64,000 nucleotides of DNA, taken from contig CAWCLF010000001.1 in NCBI GenBank assembly GCA_963796325.1, forward strand, positions 1,364,001 through 1,428,000, in the 5' to 3' direction. Both the position numbers and the translations under genes were made by a program. The notes beneath the pieces were generated by a model. It did not search any database and had not been told where the DNA came from. It worked only from the letters and a program-made list of their open reading frames with translations. How positions within the stretch are numbered: the first letter of the stretch is position 1; each line of letters begins with the position of its first letter. Shown in pieces: positions 51,462 to 60,962 of the stretch. The DNA is from CAVYGN01 sp963796325. Its GTDB lineage: Bacteria > Spirochaetota > Brevinematia > Brevinematales > JAOACQ01.

Positions 51462-54400
51462 ATGAAAAGAAACCACAGTATTTTTAAACATTTCCGCCGG
51501 AATATCGTTGTGCTGATTGCCTGTCTTATTCCAGCTTTCATCATTGCCGTCATATATATAGCCTATCGCCTGCCCGACGGATACAGGGCAAATACCGCCG
51601 ACATGACCGGGACATGGAAGATCATGGACGGCATGAACGGTGAATGGATCGATCCCGGATTTAACGATTCGGCCTGGAAAGAAATTCGTTTACCCGGAGC
51701 CTACTTAAACCAGGGATTCACTAATCGGTATTCGACCGTCAGGAAAAAATTCGTATTAAAAGAAGGTATGAAGAATAAAGACCTGTTTTTTATGATCGGG
51801 AACACAAGGGGTCTCATGGGGAATGTTTTTGCCAACGGTCATAAGATAGGAGAGATCGGATTTAACATCGGAGGCAGAAAAACACAGGGCGGCAACGATC
51901 AATACGGTTTTTTAATAAACAGGGAATTCGTTTTCGACAACGGAAACAATCTGACCAATACGATTGTAATACAATTTGAAGACCGGACTCCCGGCTTTGA
52001 CTGGCTGAGCGACCCCAGGATACTTGCAGGTTCTTCGGAATATTTGCAGCCTTATTATCAAAAAAGCTTCATGGTATACACATATTTTCAGGACGGGATC
52101 AATTTATCGGGAGCGCTTCTCCTGATAATCATGATACTGCTGACAACAACTGAATGGAGATCGCCCTACAGGCAAAAATATATTTCTACAATGATCCTGG
52201 TACTGTCCACCGTTTTTTATAACCTGACTTTCTCAAATTCATATCTTAAGTATTTTGTGGATTTTCCGCTGACATACAGATTATTAAGGGCTTCCGTCAC
52301 TTTTATATGCCTTGCCGTACTGGATTTCGACCAGTATTTCTTTTTTAACAAAATAAACTTTACCTCGAGAATAAACAGGGCTGTCTGCATTCTGGTAATC
52401 ATATCGTATTTTCTGCCCTGGAGCACTGCAGTGGTTGAGCAAATATTCAACGGCTTTGTTTATTACTTTTTCATACTGCTGATGTACGCCTGCTTCCTTG
52501 CTGTAGCCGGCACTATGAAGGCGAAAGAAAAAAGGTTCGGGATCATAATGACGATGGCCATAATAATATCAAGCGTATCGGGATTTTCAGACCTGTTGAC
52601 GGATCTGCACATCTGGAATATGCCGATGATTTTCAATATTTCCATTTCCATATTTATATTGATCAGTTCGATCGTAGTAATAGCCGAATTCATAAATATC
52701 AGCGATACCAATAAGATCCTGGCCGGGGAACTCAGGCAGCTGAACTATTCTCTTGAAAACAAAGTTGAGGAAAGAACGGCGGAATTAAGGCAAGCTAATG
52801 AAAAACTTATAAAAATGGATTCCATCAAGAATGATTTTATTGCGAATATCACCCACAACTTCAGGTCGCCATTAACCGTCGTGCTGAACACGATTGATAT
52901 AATACTGAAGAAAAACAAGAAAAAACTTTACAGGGAGCAATTTGAAACTATACTTTCTTCTTCCTACAGGATGAAAAATTCCATCGACAGGCTTCTCGAA
53001 ATCTCGAGGATGGACTCGGATGCAGTAAAGCTCACTGTCCGGAAGTGCGACCCCGTCCTTTTTCTTAAGGCAATAGCCGAATATTACCAGTCTTCGGTTA
53101 TGAACGTGAAAATAAAAATTATAACCAGGTTCCCGGCTGATAAAATCGAAGAATTTTATACCGATGAGGAAAAACTGGATGATGTGATATGCAACATTCT
53201 TTCAAATGCCGTCAAATATGTCGATCCGGAAAAAGGGATAATTGAAATCGGGCTTAAGGATGATCCGGGTTATATCACGATTTCAATAAAAGATAACGGG
53301 ATAGGGATTCCGGGCGACAAGCTGTCGATTATTTTTGACCGTTTTCTCCAGTTGAACGGGGGAAGGAATTCAAAATACGGCGGGACCGGGATAGGACTTG
53401 CATTTTCCAAGCAAATGATCGAATATATGAAAGGAGAGATCTGGGCCGAATCTGAAGGCGAAAACAGGGGGTCGGTATTTTTCATAAAGCTGTCAAAGGG
53501 CAGGGAGGTTTTCAATCCCCTTGACATAGCCGAAGAGCCTGAAGTCGGAAATGACGGCGTATTTCATAAAAGGCGGTTGAAATACGATATGCCCGATATT
53601 GCCGGGAAAGATGAACTTATACTGGATATTGAAAAGCCCAGAGACGATAACGATTTAAATTATAAGAACGGGATGATTTTAATTATTGACGACGACAAAC
53701 CTATTGCCGAACTTGTCAGGAATTATCTTTCCCTCAACGGATTCAGGAATTTCATCATAGCGACCGGCGGTAAAAAAGGCCTGGAAGCGATTTATGAATA
53801 TTCCCCCGATATAATCCTTTGCGATTATAATATGCCCGGTATAACAGGCAGCGAAATCCATGATGAAATGGTGGAAAACCCGAAGTACAAGCAGGTACCT
53901 TTTATCTTTTTATCAGCTGTGGCGGATAACGGCCTGATTATGGAGCGCAGGGAAAAGGGGGCCGGTGCATACTTAAAAAAGCCTATCGATGAAAGCGACC
54001 TGGTCCTGTCGGTTACTTTCCATATGAAAAAATATTTCGAATATCTTAAAATGCTTCAGCTTGCTACCGTCGATGAACTTACAGGACTTTATAACAGGCG
54101 GGAAATTATAAAGAGACTTAACGAAAAGCTGGCAGTAAGGAAATATGTAGATATGTCTCTGCTCTTCTTCGATATCGATTACTTCAAGAACGTCAACGAC
54201 AGATACGGGCATCCCTGCGGCGATTTTATTCTGAGAAGTATAGGAAGGATCCTGACTGAAACTCCAAGGGCTTATGATATAAGCGGGAGATACGGCGGAG
54301 ATGAATTCCTTGTTATCCTTCCGGATACAGGCGCGGCCGATGCCTGCCAGGTTGCGGAAACGCTTAGAAAAAAAATTTCAGAGGAAAAGATCGAATACAG

Positions 54401-54752
54401 CGGCGATACGTTTTTTATTACCGGCAGTTTCGGGGTAGTTTCGCTTTTTCACCATGAGATGGAATTGTCCGGAGAACTCGGGCTCAAGGACATCAGAAGA
54501 ATTTTTGAAGTCGAGGACTCCCTGAAAACCGATTGGGAATTTATCAATGAAAAAAAGAAGAAAATCACCGATACGATGCTGAAGCTGGCCGACAGGGCTC
54601 TGTATATGTCTAAAAAAACCGCCTGCCGGAACTGCGGCCACAACTCGGAAAAGATTGAAGAATTCAAAGGCGCGTCATGCCCGATATGCGGAAGCGCGGA
54701 TCTCTCGAAAGGCAGGAACAAAGTCAGCCTTTATACATCCGACGATCAATGA
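51462..54752 (+). CDS. Hybrid sensor histidine kinase - receiver - GGDEF protein with zinc ribbon
   Basis: 1096 residues. An N-terminal membrane helix (about 14-35), an extracytoplasmic jelly-roll (45-200: GTWKIMDGMNGEWIDPGFND, SAWKEIRLPGAY) and a 7TM region (210-425) form the sensor. A coiled coil leads to a HisKA domain with His465 in NITHNFRSPL, then HATPase (NAVKYV, DNGIGIPGDKLS, GGTGIGLAFSKQ). A receiver domain follows with Asp788 (LCDYNMPG) and the PFIFLSAV and LKKP motifs. The diguanylate cyclase domain has GGDEF at 945-949 and an RAYD inhibitory site five residues before it. The C-terminus has a zinc ribbon (CRNCGHN, CPICGSADL). Phosphorelay thus controls c-di-GMP synthesis in one chain. 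The start has no clear Shine-Dalgarno. Confidence 0.93.
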   Translation: MKRNHSIFKHFRRNIVVLIACLIPAFIIAVIYIAYRLPDGYRANTADMTGTWKIMDGMNGEWIDPGFNDSAWKEIRLPGAYLNQGFTNRYSTVRKKFVLKEGMKNKDLFFMIGNTRGLMGNVFANGHKIGEIGFNIGGRKTQGGNDQYGFLINREFVFDNGNNLTNTIVIQFEDRTPGFDWLSDPRILAGSSEYLQPYYQKSFMVYTYFQDGINLSGALLLIIMILLTTTEWRSPYRQKYISTMILVLSTVFYNLTFSNSYLKYFVDFPLTYRLLRASVTFICLAVLDFDQYFFFNKINFTSRINRAVCILVIISYFLPWSTAVVEQIFNGFVYYFFILLMYACFLAVAGTMKAKEKRFGIIMTMAIIISSVSGFSDLLTDLHIWNMPMIFNISISIFILISSIVVIAEFINISDTNKILAGELRQLNYSLENKVEERTAELRQANEKLIKMDSIKNDFIANITHNFRSPLTVVLNTIDIILKKNKKKLYREQFETILSSSYRMKNSIDRLLEISRMDSDAVKLTVRKCDPVLFLKAIAEYYQSSVMNVKIKIITRFPADKIEEFYTDEEKLDDVICNILSNAVKYVDPEKGIIEIGLKDDPGYITISIKDNGIGIPGDKLSIIFDRFLQLNGGRNSKYGGTGIGLAFSKQMIEYMKGEIWAESEGENRGSVFFIKLSKGREVFNPLDIAEEPEVGNDGVFHKRRLKYDMPDIAGKDELILDIEKPRDDNDLNYKNGMILIIDDDKPIAELVRNYLSLNGFRNFIIATGGKKGLEAIYEYSPDIILCDYNMPGITGSEIHDEMVENPKYKQVPFIFLSAVADNGLIMERREKGAGAYLKKPIDESDLVLSVTFHMKKYFEYLKMLQLATVDELTGLYNRREIIKRLNEKLAVRKYVDMSLLFFDIDYFKNVNDRYGHPCGDFILRSIGRILTETPRAYDISGRYGGDEFLVILPDTGAADACQVAETLRKKISEEKIEYSGDTFFITGSFGVVSLFHHEMELSGELGLKDIRRIFEVEDSLKTDWEFINEKKKKITDTMLKLADRALYMSKKTACRNCGHNSEKIEEFKGASCPICGSADLSKGRNKVSLYTSDDQ

Positions 54753-54774
54753 TTAAAAGTTTATGGAGGAAGCG

Positions 54775-55188
54775 ATGGGAGTAAAAGCACTTGCCCACAT
54801 CTGCATTATGACAGGCAACCTGGAAGCATGCGAACAATTCTATTGCGGAATACTTGGCTTTAAAAAACGTTTTAATTTTACAAGGAACGGCGAAATAAAA
54901 GGTTTTTACCTGGAAATCAGCCGGCATAACTTTATCGAATTTTTCGAAGATAAAACCATGTATGCGCAGAAATCGGCAATTGCACATTTCTGCCTTGAAA
55001 CCGGGAACATCCTTGAAATGAAAAAAAGGCTCGGGCAGCATTCAATAGATACAACCGAAATCAAGCTGGGCTGCGACAGCAGCTATCAATTCTGGTTCAA
55101 GGACCCAAACGGCATCGACGTCGAGTTTCACCAGTACACTGCAAAAAGTTCGCAGAGGACGGGTAAAGACGCGGAGATGGACTGGTGA
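54775..55188 (+). CDS. VOC-family (glyoxalase/dioxygenase-like) protein
   Basis: 137 residues, one paired beta-alpha-beta-beta-beta module. Metal ligands by pattern: His in ALAHICIMT, Glu in HNFIEFFED, His in IAHFCLE, Glu in GIDVEFHQY. The length and the NLEACEQFYCGILGFKK motif fit glyoxalase I or a related lyase. Start MGVKALAH at 54775 is preferred, since GGAGG lies five bases before it; the upstream ATG 54763 contains that site. Reaction not defined. It lies 22 bp after the GGDEF gene and may be cotranscribed; it converges at 3 bp with the lipoprotein gene. Confidence 0.85.
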   Translation: MGVKALAHICIMTGNLEACEQFYCGILGFKKRFNFTRNGEIKGFYLEISRHNFIEFFEDKTMYAQKSAIAHFCLETGNILEMKKRLGQHSIDTTEIKLGCDSSYQFWFKDPNGIDVEFHQYTAKSSQRTGKDAEMDW

Positions 55189-55191
55189 CAT

Positions 55192-56205
55192 TCATTTAAC
55201 GATATTATACGTATAACTTGACTCGGATTTTTGAGCCCTTCCCTCCTTTTCGGAAACATTGAGTCCGCGGATATAAATACCTTTATAGCCGGGCTGGCGT
55301 ATGCTGCCCTCTTCCGTAAACAGCACGCCGGTATTATCCTGCCCTATTTTCAAATCGTCGAATTGAACGCTCTGAGCGACAAGGCGGATAGTTTCAATTC
55401 CGTAAGGAGGCCCCAGTTTAAAGTCGAAATTCATCGACGGGGAGGGGAAGGTATAAGCTTCGCCGGCCCTGATAAAATTGTTCTTTTCAAATTTATTCGG
55501 GAAGATCAATTGTATTTTCCCGTCGCATGCCACATGAAACAGCTTGATATAGCAGTTCGATTCCGACCGGATATTGATTACGAGATTTTCACCGTCCCTG
55601 TATATGCCGCTTTGCCCACGGGAGGTCCAGAGGACCGTTTTAAAATCCTGACTTTTCAGGACTCCTTCATCAAAACCGTAGTTTTTATAGTCGTCATAAT
55701 TTGAAGGTTTCATACCGAGGTCCGGAAAGAGGTCCTTTTCTATGTAAAAATCATCAGCCGATAGAATCTTCCTTGAAGAACTGTCGTTCAGTTTTAAAAA
55801 AATATGCAGTCCCTCTTTTTCGATATAATAATTCATGAGCAGGACCCCGTCGAAATCGGCGTCGGTCCTGTAAACGAAAGTCCTGTCGCCGATCGAACTA
55901 AAATCCTTTGAAGACTGTACAACCTTGAAAAGCCCCGTCTTGCCGGAGATCGAGATTATTTCATTTTTAAGATAGTCGCCCAGCGGTGTGATGACGCGGG
56001 AGTTTTCCAGGTATACGTCTTCCATTACTATCGAGATGCTCTTTTTTTCCGCCCTGTCGGAAAGTCTTGATAGAGCGGTTGTCAGCGAATCCTCCAGCCG
56101 CATGGACCGGTCCAGCTTCTGCTCGGTCTTCACCTGGCCGCTGCATGATGACAATATCAACAGGATAATGAAGTATTGAAAAAGGGGGATAATGGCGATT
56201 TTCAT
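55192..56205 (-). CDS. Lipoprotein with DUF4384 domain
   Basis: 337 residues. Lipoprotein signal with LILSSC (Cys 21). An N-terminal region (about 30-180) similar to the CsgG/penicillin-binding-regulator type domain (ITPLGDYLKNEIISI; ADFDGVLLMNYYIEKEGLHIFLKLND) precedes a DUF4384-like domain (about 200-310): ENLVINIRSESNCYIKLFHVACDGKIQLIFPNKFEKNNFI, with the CYIKLF, PN and AGEAYTFP signature. DUF4384 proteins often occur near Ser/Thr kinases and CHAT/caspase-like proteins, and are probably envelope-anchored binders. Single gene with a TTGTACA site in its promoter. GGGAG before the ATG. Confidence 0.85.
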   Translation of the reverse strand: MKIAIIPLFQYFIILLILSSCSGQVKTEQKLDRSMRLEDSLTTALSRLSDRAEKKSISIVMEDVYLENSRVITPLGDYLKNEIISISGKTGLFKVVQSSKDFSSIGDRTFVYRTDADFDGVLLMNYYIEKEGLHIFLKLNDSSSRKILSADDFYIEKDLFPDLGMKPSNYDDYKNYGFDEGVLKSQDFKTVLWTSRGQSGIYRDGENLVINIRSESNCYIKLFHVACDGKIQLIFPNKFEKNNFIRAGEAYTFPSPSMNFDFKLGPPYGIETIRLVAQSVQFDDLKIGQDNTGVLFTEEGSIRQPGYKGIYIRGLNVSEKEGRAQKSESSYTYNIVK

Positions 56206-56311
56206 AGGCGTCTCCCGACGGTTAATTTCCAGGACGATCTAACCGTATTGCTGTACCCGCAAGCCGCTGAAAAGACCTTACCCTGCAGGAGGGTTTTTAA
56301 AAGCGCTCATA

Positions 56312-56340
56312 ATTTTATGTACAATTATTATAAATATCAA
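56312..56340 (-). promoter_or_regulatory. Promoter of the DUF4384 lipoprotein gene, spacer with TTGTACA
   Basis: Minus-strand TTGATA (56335-56340), 17-bp spacer, TAAAAT (56312-56317). The spacer ends with TTGTACA (56318-56324), one arm of the dyad found before the kinase genes. A single arm is weak evidence for a shared regulator. Confidence 0.5.
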
Positions 56341-56480
56341 TATTAAAAACATAAAATGACACTTTATAGAAAATCTTCAGATTTGATATATCGCAGAACT
56401 ATCTTTCCACTTTCAATAAGCCCGGTCCGATCGGGCCCGTTACGGGCTTCGAATTTAATATGAATAAAACCAGCGACCGG

Positions 56481-57020
56481 TTATGGCCCGGGTTCTTTGC
56501 CGGGATTGAACTTTAATAGAGGCCTGGAAAACATAAACAGGTCTTCCCAGGGCATAACCCACATCTCGCGGAATATCCTTTTGCCGGCCGCTCCGTAACG
56601 GGTACGGAGGTAATCCCTGCGAATTTTTTTAAAACCAAGCTTTTCAATAAGAGCACGCGAAGCATGATTTTTCTTTTCGACGCCGGCGTATATTTCTGAA
56701 ACGCCCTCCCGCGAACCGATTATATCGATCGCCGCCTTTATAAGATTTTCGCCCATTCCCTTCCGCCTTTCAAGCGGGCTTACCGCCAGCCAGAAAAGAT
56801 AGCCCAGATTTATTCCCGAAGGGTATAAAGTTGCATCACCTGTTTCTAAAATACGCCAGTTGATTATCCCGGCCGGATCGCCGTTTTCCCCGGCAACCAA
56901 TGCATTTTCAAGGTTCCTGAAGCTCATCCTCGCGTAAAACGCATAAATTCTATCGAATGAATCGTTTATTATTTTATTGATTTTCTGACGGTCTTTTTCG
57001 GCGGCCGGACGGATGATCAT
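56481..57020 (-). CDS. GNAT-family N-acetyltransferase
   Basis: 179 residues. Acetyl-CoA site: LFWLAVSPLERRKGMGENLIKAAID, with the R-R-K-G-M-G pyrophosphate loop, and the later ALIEKLGFKKIRRDYL strand. The substrate is unknown. It is a single gene with no visible partner. Confidence 0.88.
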   Translation of the reverse strand: MIIRPAAEKDRQKINKIINDSFDRIYAFYARMSFRNLENALVAGENGDPAGIINWRILETGDATLYPSGINLGYLFWLAVSPLERRKGMGENLIKAAIDIIGSREGVSEIYAGVEKKNHASRALIEKLGFKKIRRDYLRTRYGAAGKRIFREMWVMPWEDLFMFSRPLLKFNPGKEPGP

Positions 57021-57790
57021 AAAATACCCTTTTTAACCTATTATAATCAGTAAACCGGGACATAGTCAAAAATTTTTAAACAGCCGCAGGGCCTTTTTTT
57101 GCTTAAGGGCGGTTCCCTTAGGGCCCTGTGCACTTGTGCCCGAAGGGTATGACCGTCCCAGGATAAGTACACATCCTATCCGAGCCAAATCCTGAGCCAA
57201 ATCCTGAGCCAAAGGCTCAGGACAGGTGCTCAGGACGAAGGCAGGTTATTAGAAGCGCCCTTAATATTATTGCGATATATAAAATATCGGGGAGACCGCA
57301 GAATCCGGGAAAAATAGTACATAGTTTTATTTATTTCAAGTTTTTGACAATATGATATAAAATGCTATTATTGAAAAAAAACAATTTCTCACTATCGGTC
57401 ATATCAAAAATATTTTCAAAAATCAAAAATAGGCGATCTCTTTGTTAAAATTAAAAATTTTATTGAATTCACAAAGAAAATTGTCAACGGTTAACTTTAG
57501 GTCTGGGATCATACTCAGAATTTTGAAAATTCAGGCAAATTATATCGATTTTTATGCTTTAAATGCTTTGTGAAAATTAAATTTTAAAAACACTCTGTCC
57601 ATTATTTTCACAAAAGAGGGGCAAATAGAGGGGCAAATAAGTGAATGAATATGTGGTTTTGAGGCAGTATGCCGGTGAAAATTGCATGTTTTAACAACAT
57701 TGATTTTACAGAAGCCTTGACGATTATTTTGTATTGAATTTTTGACATTCATAAGGGAAGAAAATAAAATTTCTTTCATATGGAGGAGTT
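57021..57790. other. 770-bp AT-rich gene-free region with a palindromic repeat
   Basis: No open frame with support. Between 57181 and 57240 there are two direct copies of GAGCCAAATCCT (57182-57193, 57194-57205) and a palindrome TCCTGAGCC-AAA-GGCTCAGGA (57202-57222) followed by a further GCTCAGGAC copy; this looks like a dispersed mobile-type repeat. Just upstream lie GC-rich short repeats (57100-57180). From 57250 on the sequence is very AT-rich, with one more TTGACA-16-TATTAT-like box at 57344-57371. Nothing else is recognised. Confidence 0.6.
57742..57770 (+). promoter_or_regulatory. Promoter of the methyltransferase-like gene
   Basis: TTGACA (57742-57747), 17-bp spacer, TAAAAT (57765-57770); start of transcription close to 57777, so the leader is only about 14 bases and holds the GGAGG site. 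Confidence 0.7.
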
Positions 57791-58798
57791 ATGGAAGAAA
57801 TAAAAATAATAATTGAACAAGAAAAGAAACCCGGCGTATCCTATGCTATTGCGAAAAATGGACTGGAATTGCCCATTATCGATATTACACATCCCGCCTT
57901 TATGGTTAATCCCGATGAAAAACAAATCAAGGAACTTGAACAAAAGTTCATAAAAGATCAGTCAATTCCAGGAGAAGCTCTTCTTCCCTTTTTTAAAAAA
58001 TCTATTCTCGGAAGGGGGCTGCTAGCCTCCATCCAGACATATCTTAGCGGAATGATTACTTATATGATGAAACTCGGTCCTGATAATCTTGGCAAGGGGT
58101 ATGCAAACGACATCGATAAAGCTATAGCAGGGGGCTTGGGCGCAATGACTTTTCGCCTGCGCCTTCAGGACATGGCGCATGTCCTTGCCGAAGGTGTGAA
58201 GCCCGAATTGTCAAAGAAACCCGGGGTGCAGATGAACTTTGTGAATATCGCGGGCGGCCCTTCAATGGATACGCTAAATGCGTTGATACTTTTAAATAAA
58301 GAAACTCCTGAAATAATCAGAAACCGCGATATTAAAATACATATTCTCGATATGGACGACGAAGGGCCTGACTTTGCTTTAAACTCACTAAATGCCCTTA
58401 AAATTCCAGGTGCGGCCCTTGACGGGGTAAATGCTGAAATTATCATAAACAAACATGACTGGACGAAGATTGAGCACCTTAAAGAATATTTAAAAAACAA
58501 CATCAGGGAAGGGCAGATTACAGTTTTTTCTTCCGAAGGCGGTTTGTTTGATTATAGTCCGGATGATGTCCTTTTCGAAAATTTAAGAGCTATAAATTCC
58601 TGCACAGCGGATGTTATTTTGTTTGCAGGGACACTGTTTAGGGGATACGGCGTAGAACTCAAAAATAATTCTTCTGTTATTAAAAGAAGTCTTGAGGAAT
58701 TCAGCCGTTCTGCACTCGATTGCGGGTGGCGTATTGAGAAAAACTTCAATCAACCGCAAACTACAGTATTTGGAATGAGAAAAGAAAATGTTCGATGA
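57791..58798 (+). CDS. Methyltransferase-like protein of unknown function
   Basis: 335 residues. Residues about 145-195 suggest a Rossmann-like methyltransferase core: FVNIAGGPSMDTLNALILL as glycine loop, then KIHILDMDDEGPDFALNSL with the acidic residues of motif II/III. Other parts show no known motif. The helical N-terminal region (1-140) is unassigned. GGAGG before the ATG and a good promoter show it is a real, single gene. It lies in an AT-rich region next to two pseudogenes, suggesting recent acquisition. Confidence 0.75.
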   Translation: MEEIKIIIEQEKKPGVSYAIAKNGLELPIIDITHPAFMVNPDEKQIKELEQKFIKDQSIPGEALLPFFKKSILGRGLLASIQTYLSGMITYMMKLGPDNLGKGYANDIDKAIAGGLGAMTFRLRLQDMAHVLAEGVKPELSKKPGVQMNFVNIAGGPSMDTLNALILLNKETPEIIRNRDIKIHILDMDDEGPDFALNSLNALKIPGAALDGVNAEIIINKHDWTKIEHLKEYLKNNIREGQITVFSSEGGLFDYSPDDVLFENLRAINSCTADVILFAGTLFRGYGVELKNNSSVIKRSLEEFSRSALDCGWRIEKNFNQPQTTVFGMRKENVR

Positions 58799-58921
58799 AG
58801 GATAAATGTCCCAGGAATGTTAATTTGTAATTTTATTTGCTAGAATCGTAAGAATTTACAGTATTTTGAAACTAGGATCAAAACCTCTTTAATATTCCAT
58901 ATTTGACAATAATATTTTAAT

Positions 58922-59259
58922 ATGAATAATAATGATCCAAAAAAGATCGCGGTGATTGGTGGGTCGGGTAAAGCGGGCTCTTTTATTGTTAAACATTGTA
59001 TTGAAAACGGTTATAAAATCAAACTTCTTCTCAGAAGTCCCGGAAAATTCTTTCATCCAAATTACTGGCACAATCCCGGGTTGATTGGACATTGGTCCGA
59101 ATACCCTATCTCCTTATTGATGAAAGTATCCATAAAATCAATGTTTGTCCTACTACTTGTATAGGTAAAAAAATTACCGGGGGAGATTTAGCTGATTTCA
59201 TAATTCATTCAATCGAAGATAAAACCATGTTCGGTATGGCTCCTTTTGCAAGCAACTAA
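58922..59259 (+). pseudogene. Decayed NAD(P)-binding (SDR-like/NmrA) protein gene
   Basis: Starts with MNNNDPKKIAVIGGSGKAG (GxGxxG-type loop) and runs 43 residues like an atypical SDR, then drops into an unrelated frame (HPNYWHNPG). In the next frame the C-terminal part resumes as VDWTLVRIPYLLIDE and ends with IGKKITGGDLADFII..MAPFASN and a stop at 59257-59259. The intact relatives are about 200-230 residues, so roughly 100 residues are deleted and the frame is shifted. Confidence 0.75.
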
Positions 59260-59364
59260 AGCAAAAAGGTCGTAATTCACTGAGTTATTTTGTGAAAATA
59301 CTAAGGATCCACACCCTTTAAATTTTTGCTTTCTATAGGCCCTCTGATTCACCGCCTCATTGAT

Positions 59365-59826
59365 TTACCCAGTTTTTTTAAGGAAGGTCAAAATGGCTTC
59401 TGTGGTCTCTTTAGGGGCTTCGACTTGTGGGAAATGGCCTGTTGTGAGTTCGACAAAAAAATAGGGACCGATAAAAGCCGGTCGAGCTTTGGCAAACATT
59501 GCAATGTCAATAGGTCCATCATCTGATCCCGCTATCACGAGCGAAGGAATGCTGATGGAATCTCCACCTGACGCCCCACTCGGCCGATCTTTGAAAGCTG
59601 ACCAATAATAGCCGAGGGCACCTTCAAGAGCTCCAGGCTTTTTAAAGGTCGATTTGATTTCATCGAGAACGTCGCTTGACGGCCGATAGTTTGGTGAACA
59701 TTTTCGGTACAGTCGTTCGATATGCGCAAAATTATGGCTCCAAACAATTCGACGTGCCCAGGGTAGTTGGTAATAGAGAAAGTGCGGAGCGGCGGAAAAG
59801 AATTTCAATGCCCCCTCCCGGCCCAT
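59365..59826 (-). pseudogene. N-terminally truncated alpha/beta hydrolase
   Basis: 153 residues matching the C-terminal half of an alpha/beta hydrolase: SIPSLVIAGSDDGPIDIAM holds the acidic residue and VELTTGHFPQVEAP the histidine, but the N-terminal half with the nucleophile elbow is missing. The first ATG (59826) has no ribosome binding site. The sequence upstream does not continue the frame. Probably a relic. Confidence 0.65.
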
Positions 59827-59941
59827 ATCCGATTGTATAAAACATCAAGGAATAATAATCCTGGATTTACCGGATAAAATCTTGAAGAATATCTGAAACC
59901 ATGATATAACTAACTAACAGAGAAAGAGATAGGGTGTAATT

Positions 59942-59986
59942 ATGAGCAGGTTCGATACTGAAGCGGGTTTTTGGAACCGCCCGTAA
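59942..59986 (+). other. Short ORF remnant or leader peptide before hydrolase gene
   Basis: ATG at 59942 opens MSRFDTEAGFWNRP and stops after 14 residues. The text resembles the first residues of SAM-dependent methyltransferases (…FDTEAAxWD…), so it may be the start of a deleted gene. It lies 47 bp before the alpha/beta hydrolase. The remaining sequence of the 207-bp gap 59827-60033 shows nothing else. Confidence 0.35.
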
Positions 59987-60033
59987 TATTATTCTAAGAA
60001 ACCCCTAAAACTATTTCATTAAGGAGATACTTT

Positions 60034-60912
60034 ATGATGAGCGCTTATCTTGCCAGGTCTCTATTAATTCCTAAACGTCACCCATTAAAAAAGAACCCGG
60101 GAGATTACGGGTTGAAGTACGAAGAAATCAGCTTTAAATCTATTGATGGAATCCTTCTTAAAGGCTGGTATATCCAGGGATCATCGGGAAAATTAATAAT
60201 CATGACAAATCCAATGCCTTTTTCCCGTTATGGATTTTCTGCAAATAGCCAGGGTATTTTTAAAATAACAAATATTGAAGTCGAATTGCTTTTGACAGCG
60301 AGTCAATTAAATAAGGCTGGTTATGATGTCATCATGGCAGACTTCCGCAATCATGGCGAGAGTGAAGGGGCAAATGGAGGATTTTGCACAATCGGGCTAT
60401 ATGAGTGGCAGGATGTTGCGGGAACCTTAAAATACATATCTTCCCGCATGGATTTAAATTCAAAGCCCATCGGTTTTATGAGTTTATGCACAGGTGCAAA
60501 TGCCACAATAATCGCTATGAGTAAAGGCAGGGAATTGTTTAAAAACGTAAAATGCCTTTTTGCCGTCCAGCCGATTTCGGCAAATATTTTTACAAAAAAG
60601 ATCCTGGAAAGTAAATACCCTCTTTTTAAGGGTTTTTATAATGGAATTAATAATAAAGTAAAAAAATATACAGGGCATTACCTTGAAGATATGTCTCCCG
60701 GATCATATGTCAAGAATATTTTCGTGCCGGTGGTTTATGCACAAACAAAGAATGATTCCTGGTTTGATAAAAACGATATTATGGAATTTTATAACGAGAC
60801 ACAGACTGAAAAGGATTTTTTATGGCTCGAGGGACGCGAGCGTTTTGATGGATATAATTACTTCGGGTTGTATCCCCAGGAAATGGTTGAATTTTTTAAA
60901 AAATATATGTAG
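60034..60912 (+). CDS. Alpha/beta hydrolase with Cys nucleophile
   Basis: 292 residues. Fold pattern: strand GYDVIMADFRNHGESEG (oxyanion region), nucleophile elbow FMSLCTGANA with Cys152 in place of Ser, an acidic residue in YAQTKNDSWF and C-terminal WLEGRERFDGYNYF without the usual GGH, so the catalytic His is not clear. A Cys elbow is shared with dienelactone hydrolases. The family is unclear. AAGGAG before the ATG. The cyclase-like gene follows on the same strand within 46 bp. Confidence 0.8.
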   Translation: MMSAYLARSLLIPKRHPLKKNPGDYGLKYEEISFKSIDGILLKGWYIQGSSGKLIIMTNPMPFSRYGFSANSQGIFKITNIEVELLLTASQLNKAGYDVIMADFRNHGESEGANGGFCTIGLYEWQDVAGTLKYISSRMDLNSKPIGFMSLCTGANATIIAMSKGRELFKNVKCLFAVQPISANIFTKKILESKYPLFKGFYNGINNKVKKYTGHYLEDMSPGSYVKNIFVPVVYAQTKNDSWFDKNDIMEFYNETQTEKDFLWLEGRERFDGYNYFGLYPQEMVEFFKKYM

Positions 60913-60929
60913 CATTCGGGGGAGGCCCT

Positions 60930-60962
60930 ATGGGAGCATCTGTGTTATGTTCTATAATATGA
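60930..60962 (+). CDS. Putative 10-codon leader ORF coupled to the cyclase gene
   Basis: ATG 60930 has a strong GGGGGAGG site six bases upstream and encodes MGASVLCSII with TGA at 60960-60962. The stop overlaps the start ATG of the cyclase gene (60959-60961) as ATGA. The downstream start has no ribosome binding site of its own, so translation of the cyclase could depend on the leader. Whether the peptide is functional is unknown. Confidence 0.45.
   Translation: MGASVLCSII

Noticed and set aside
60683..60958. N-terminal extension of the KynB-like gene into the preceding hydrolase
   Set aside because: It overlaps the hydrolase gene in another frame; the family's start motif begins at 60959.
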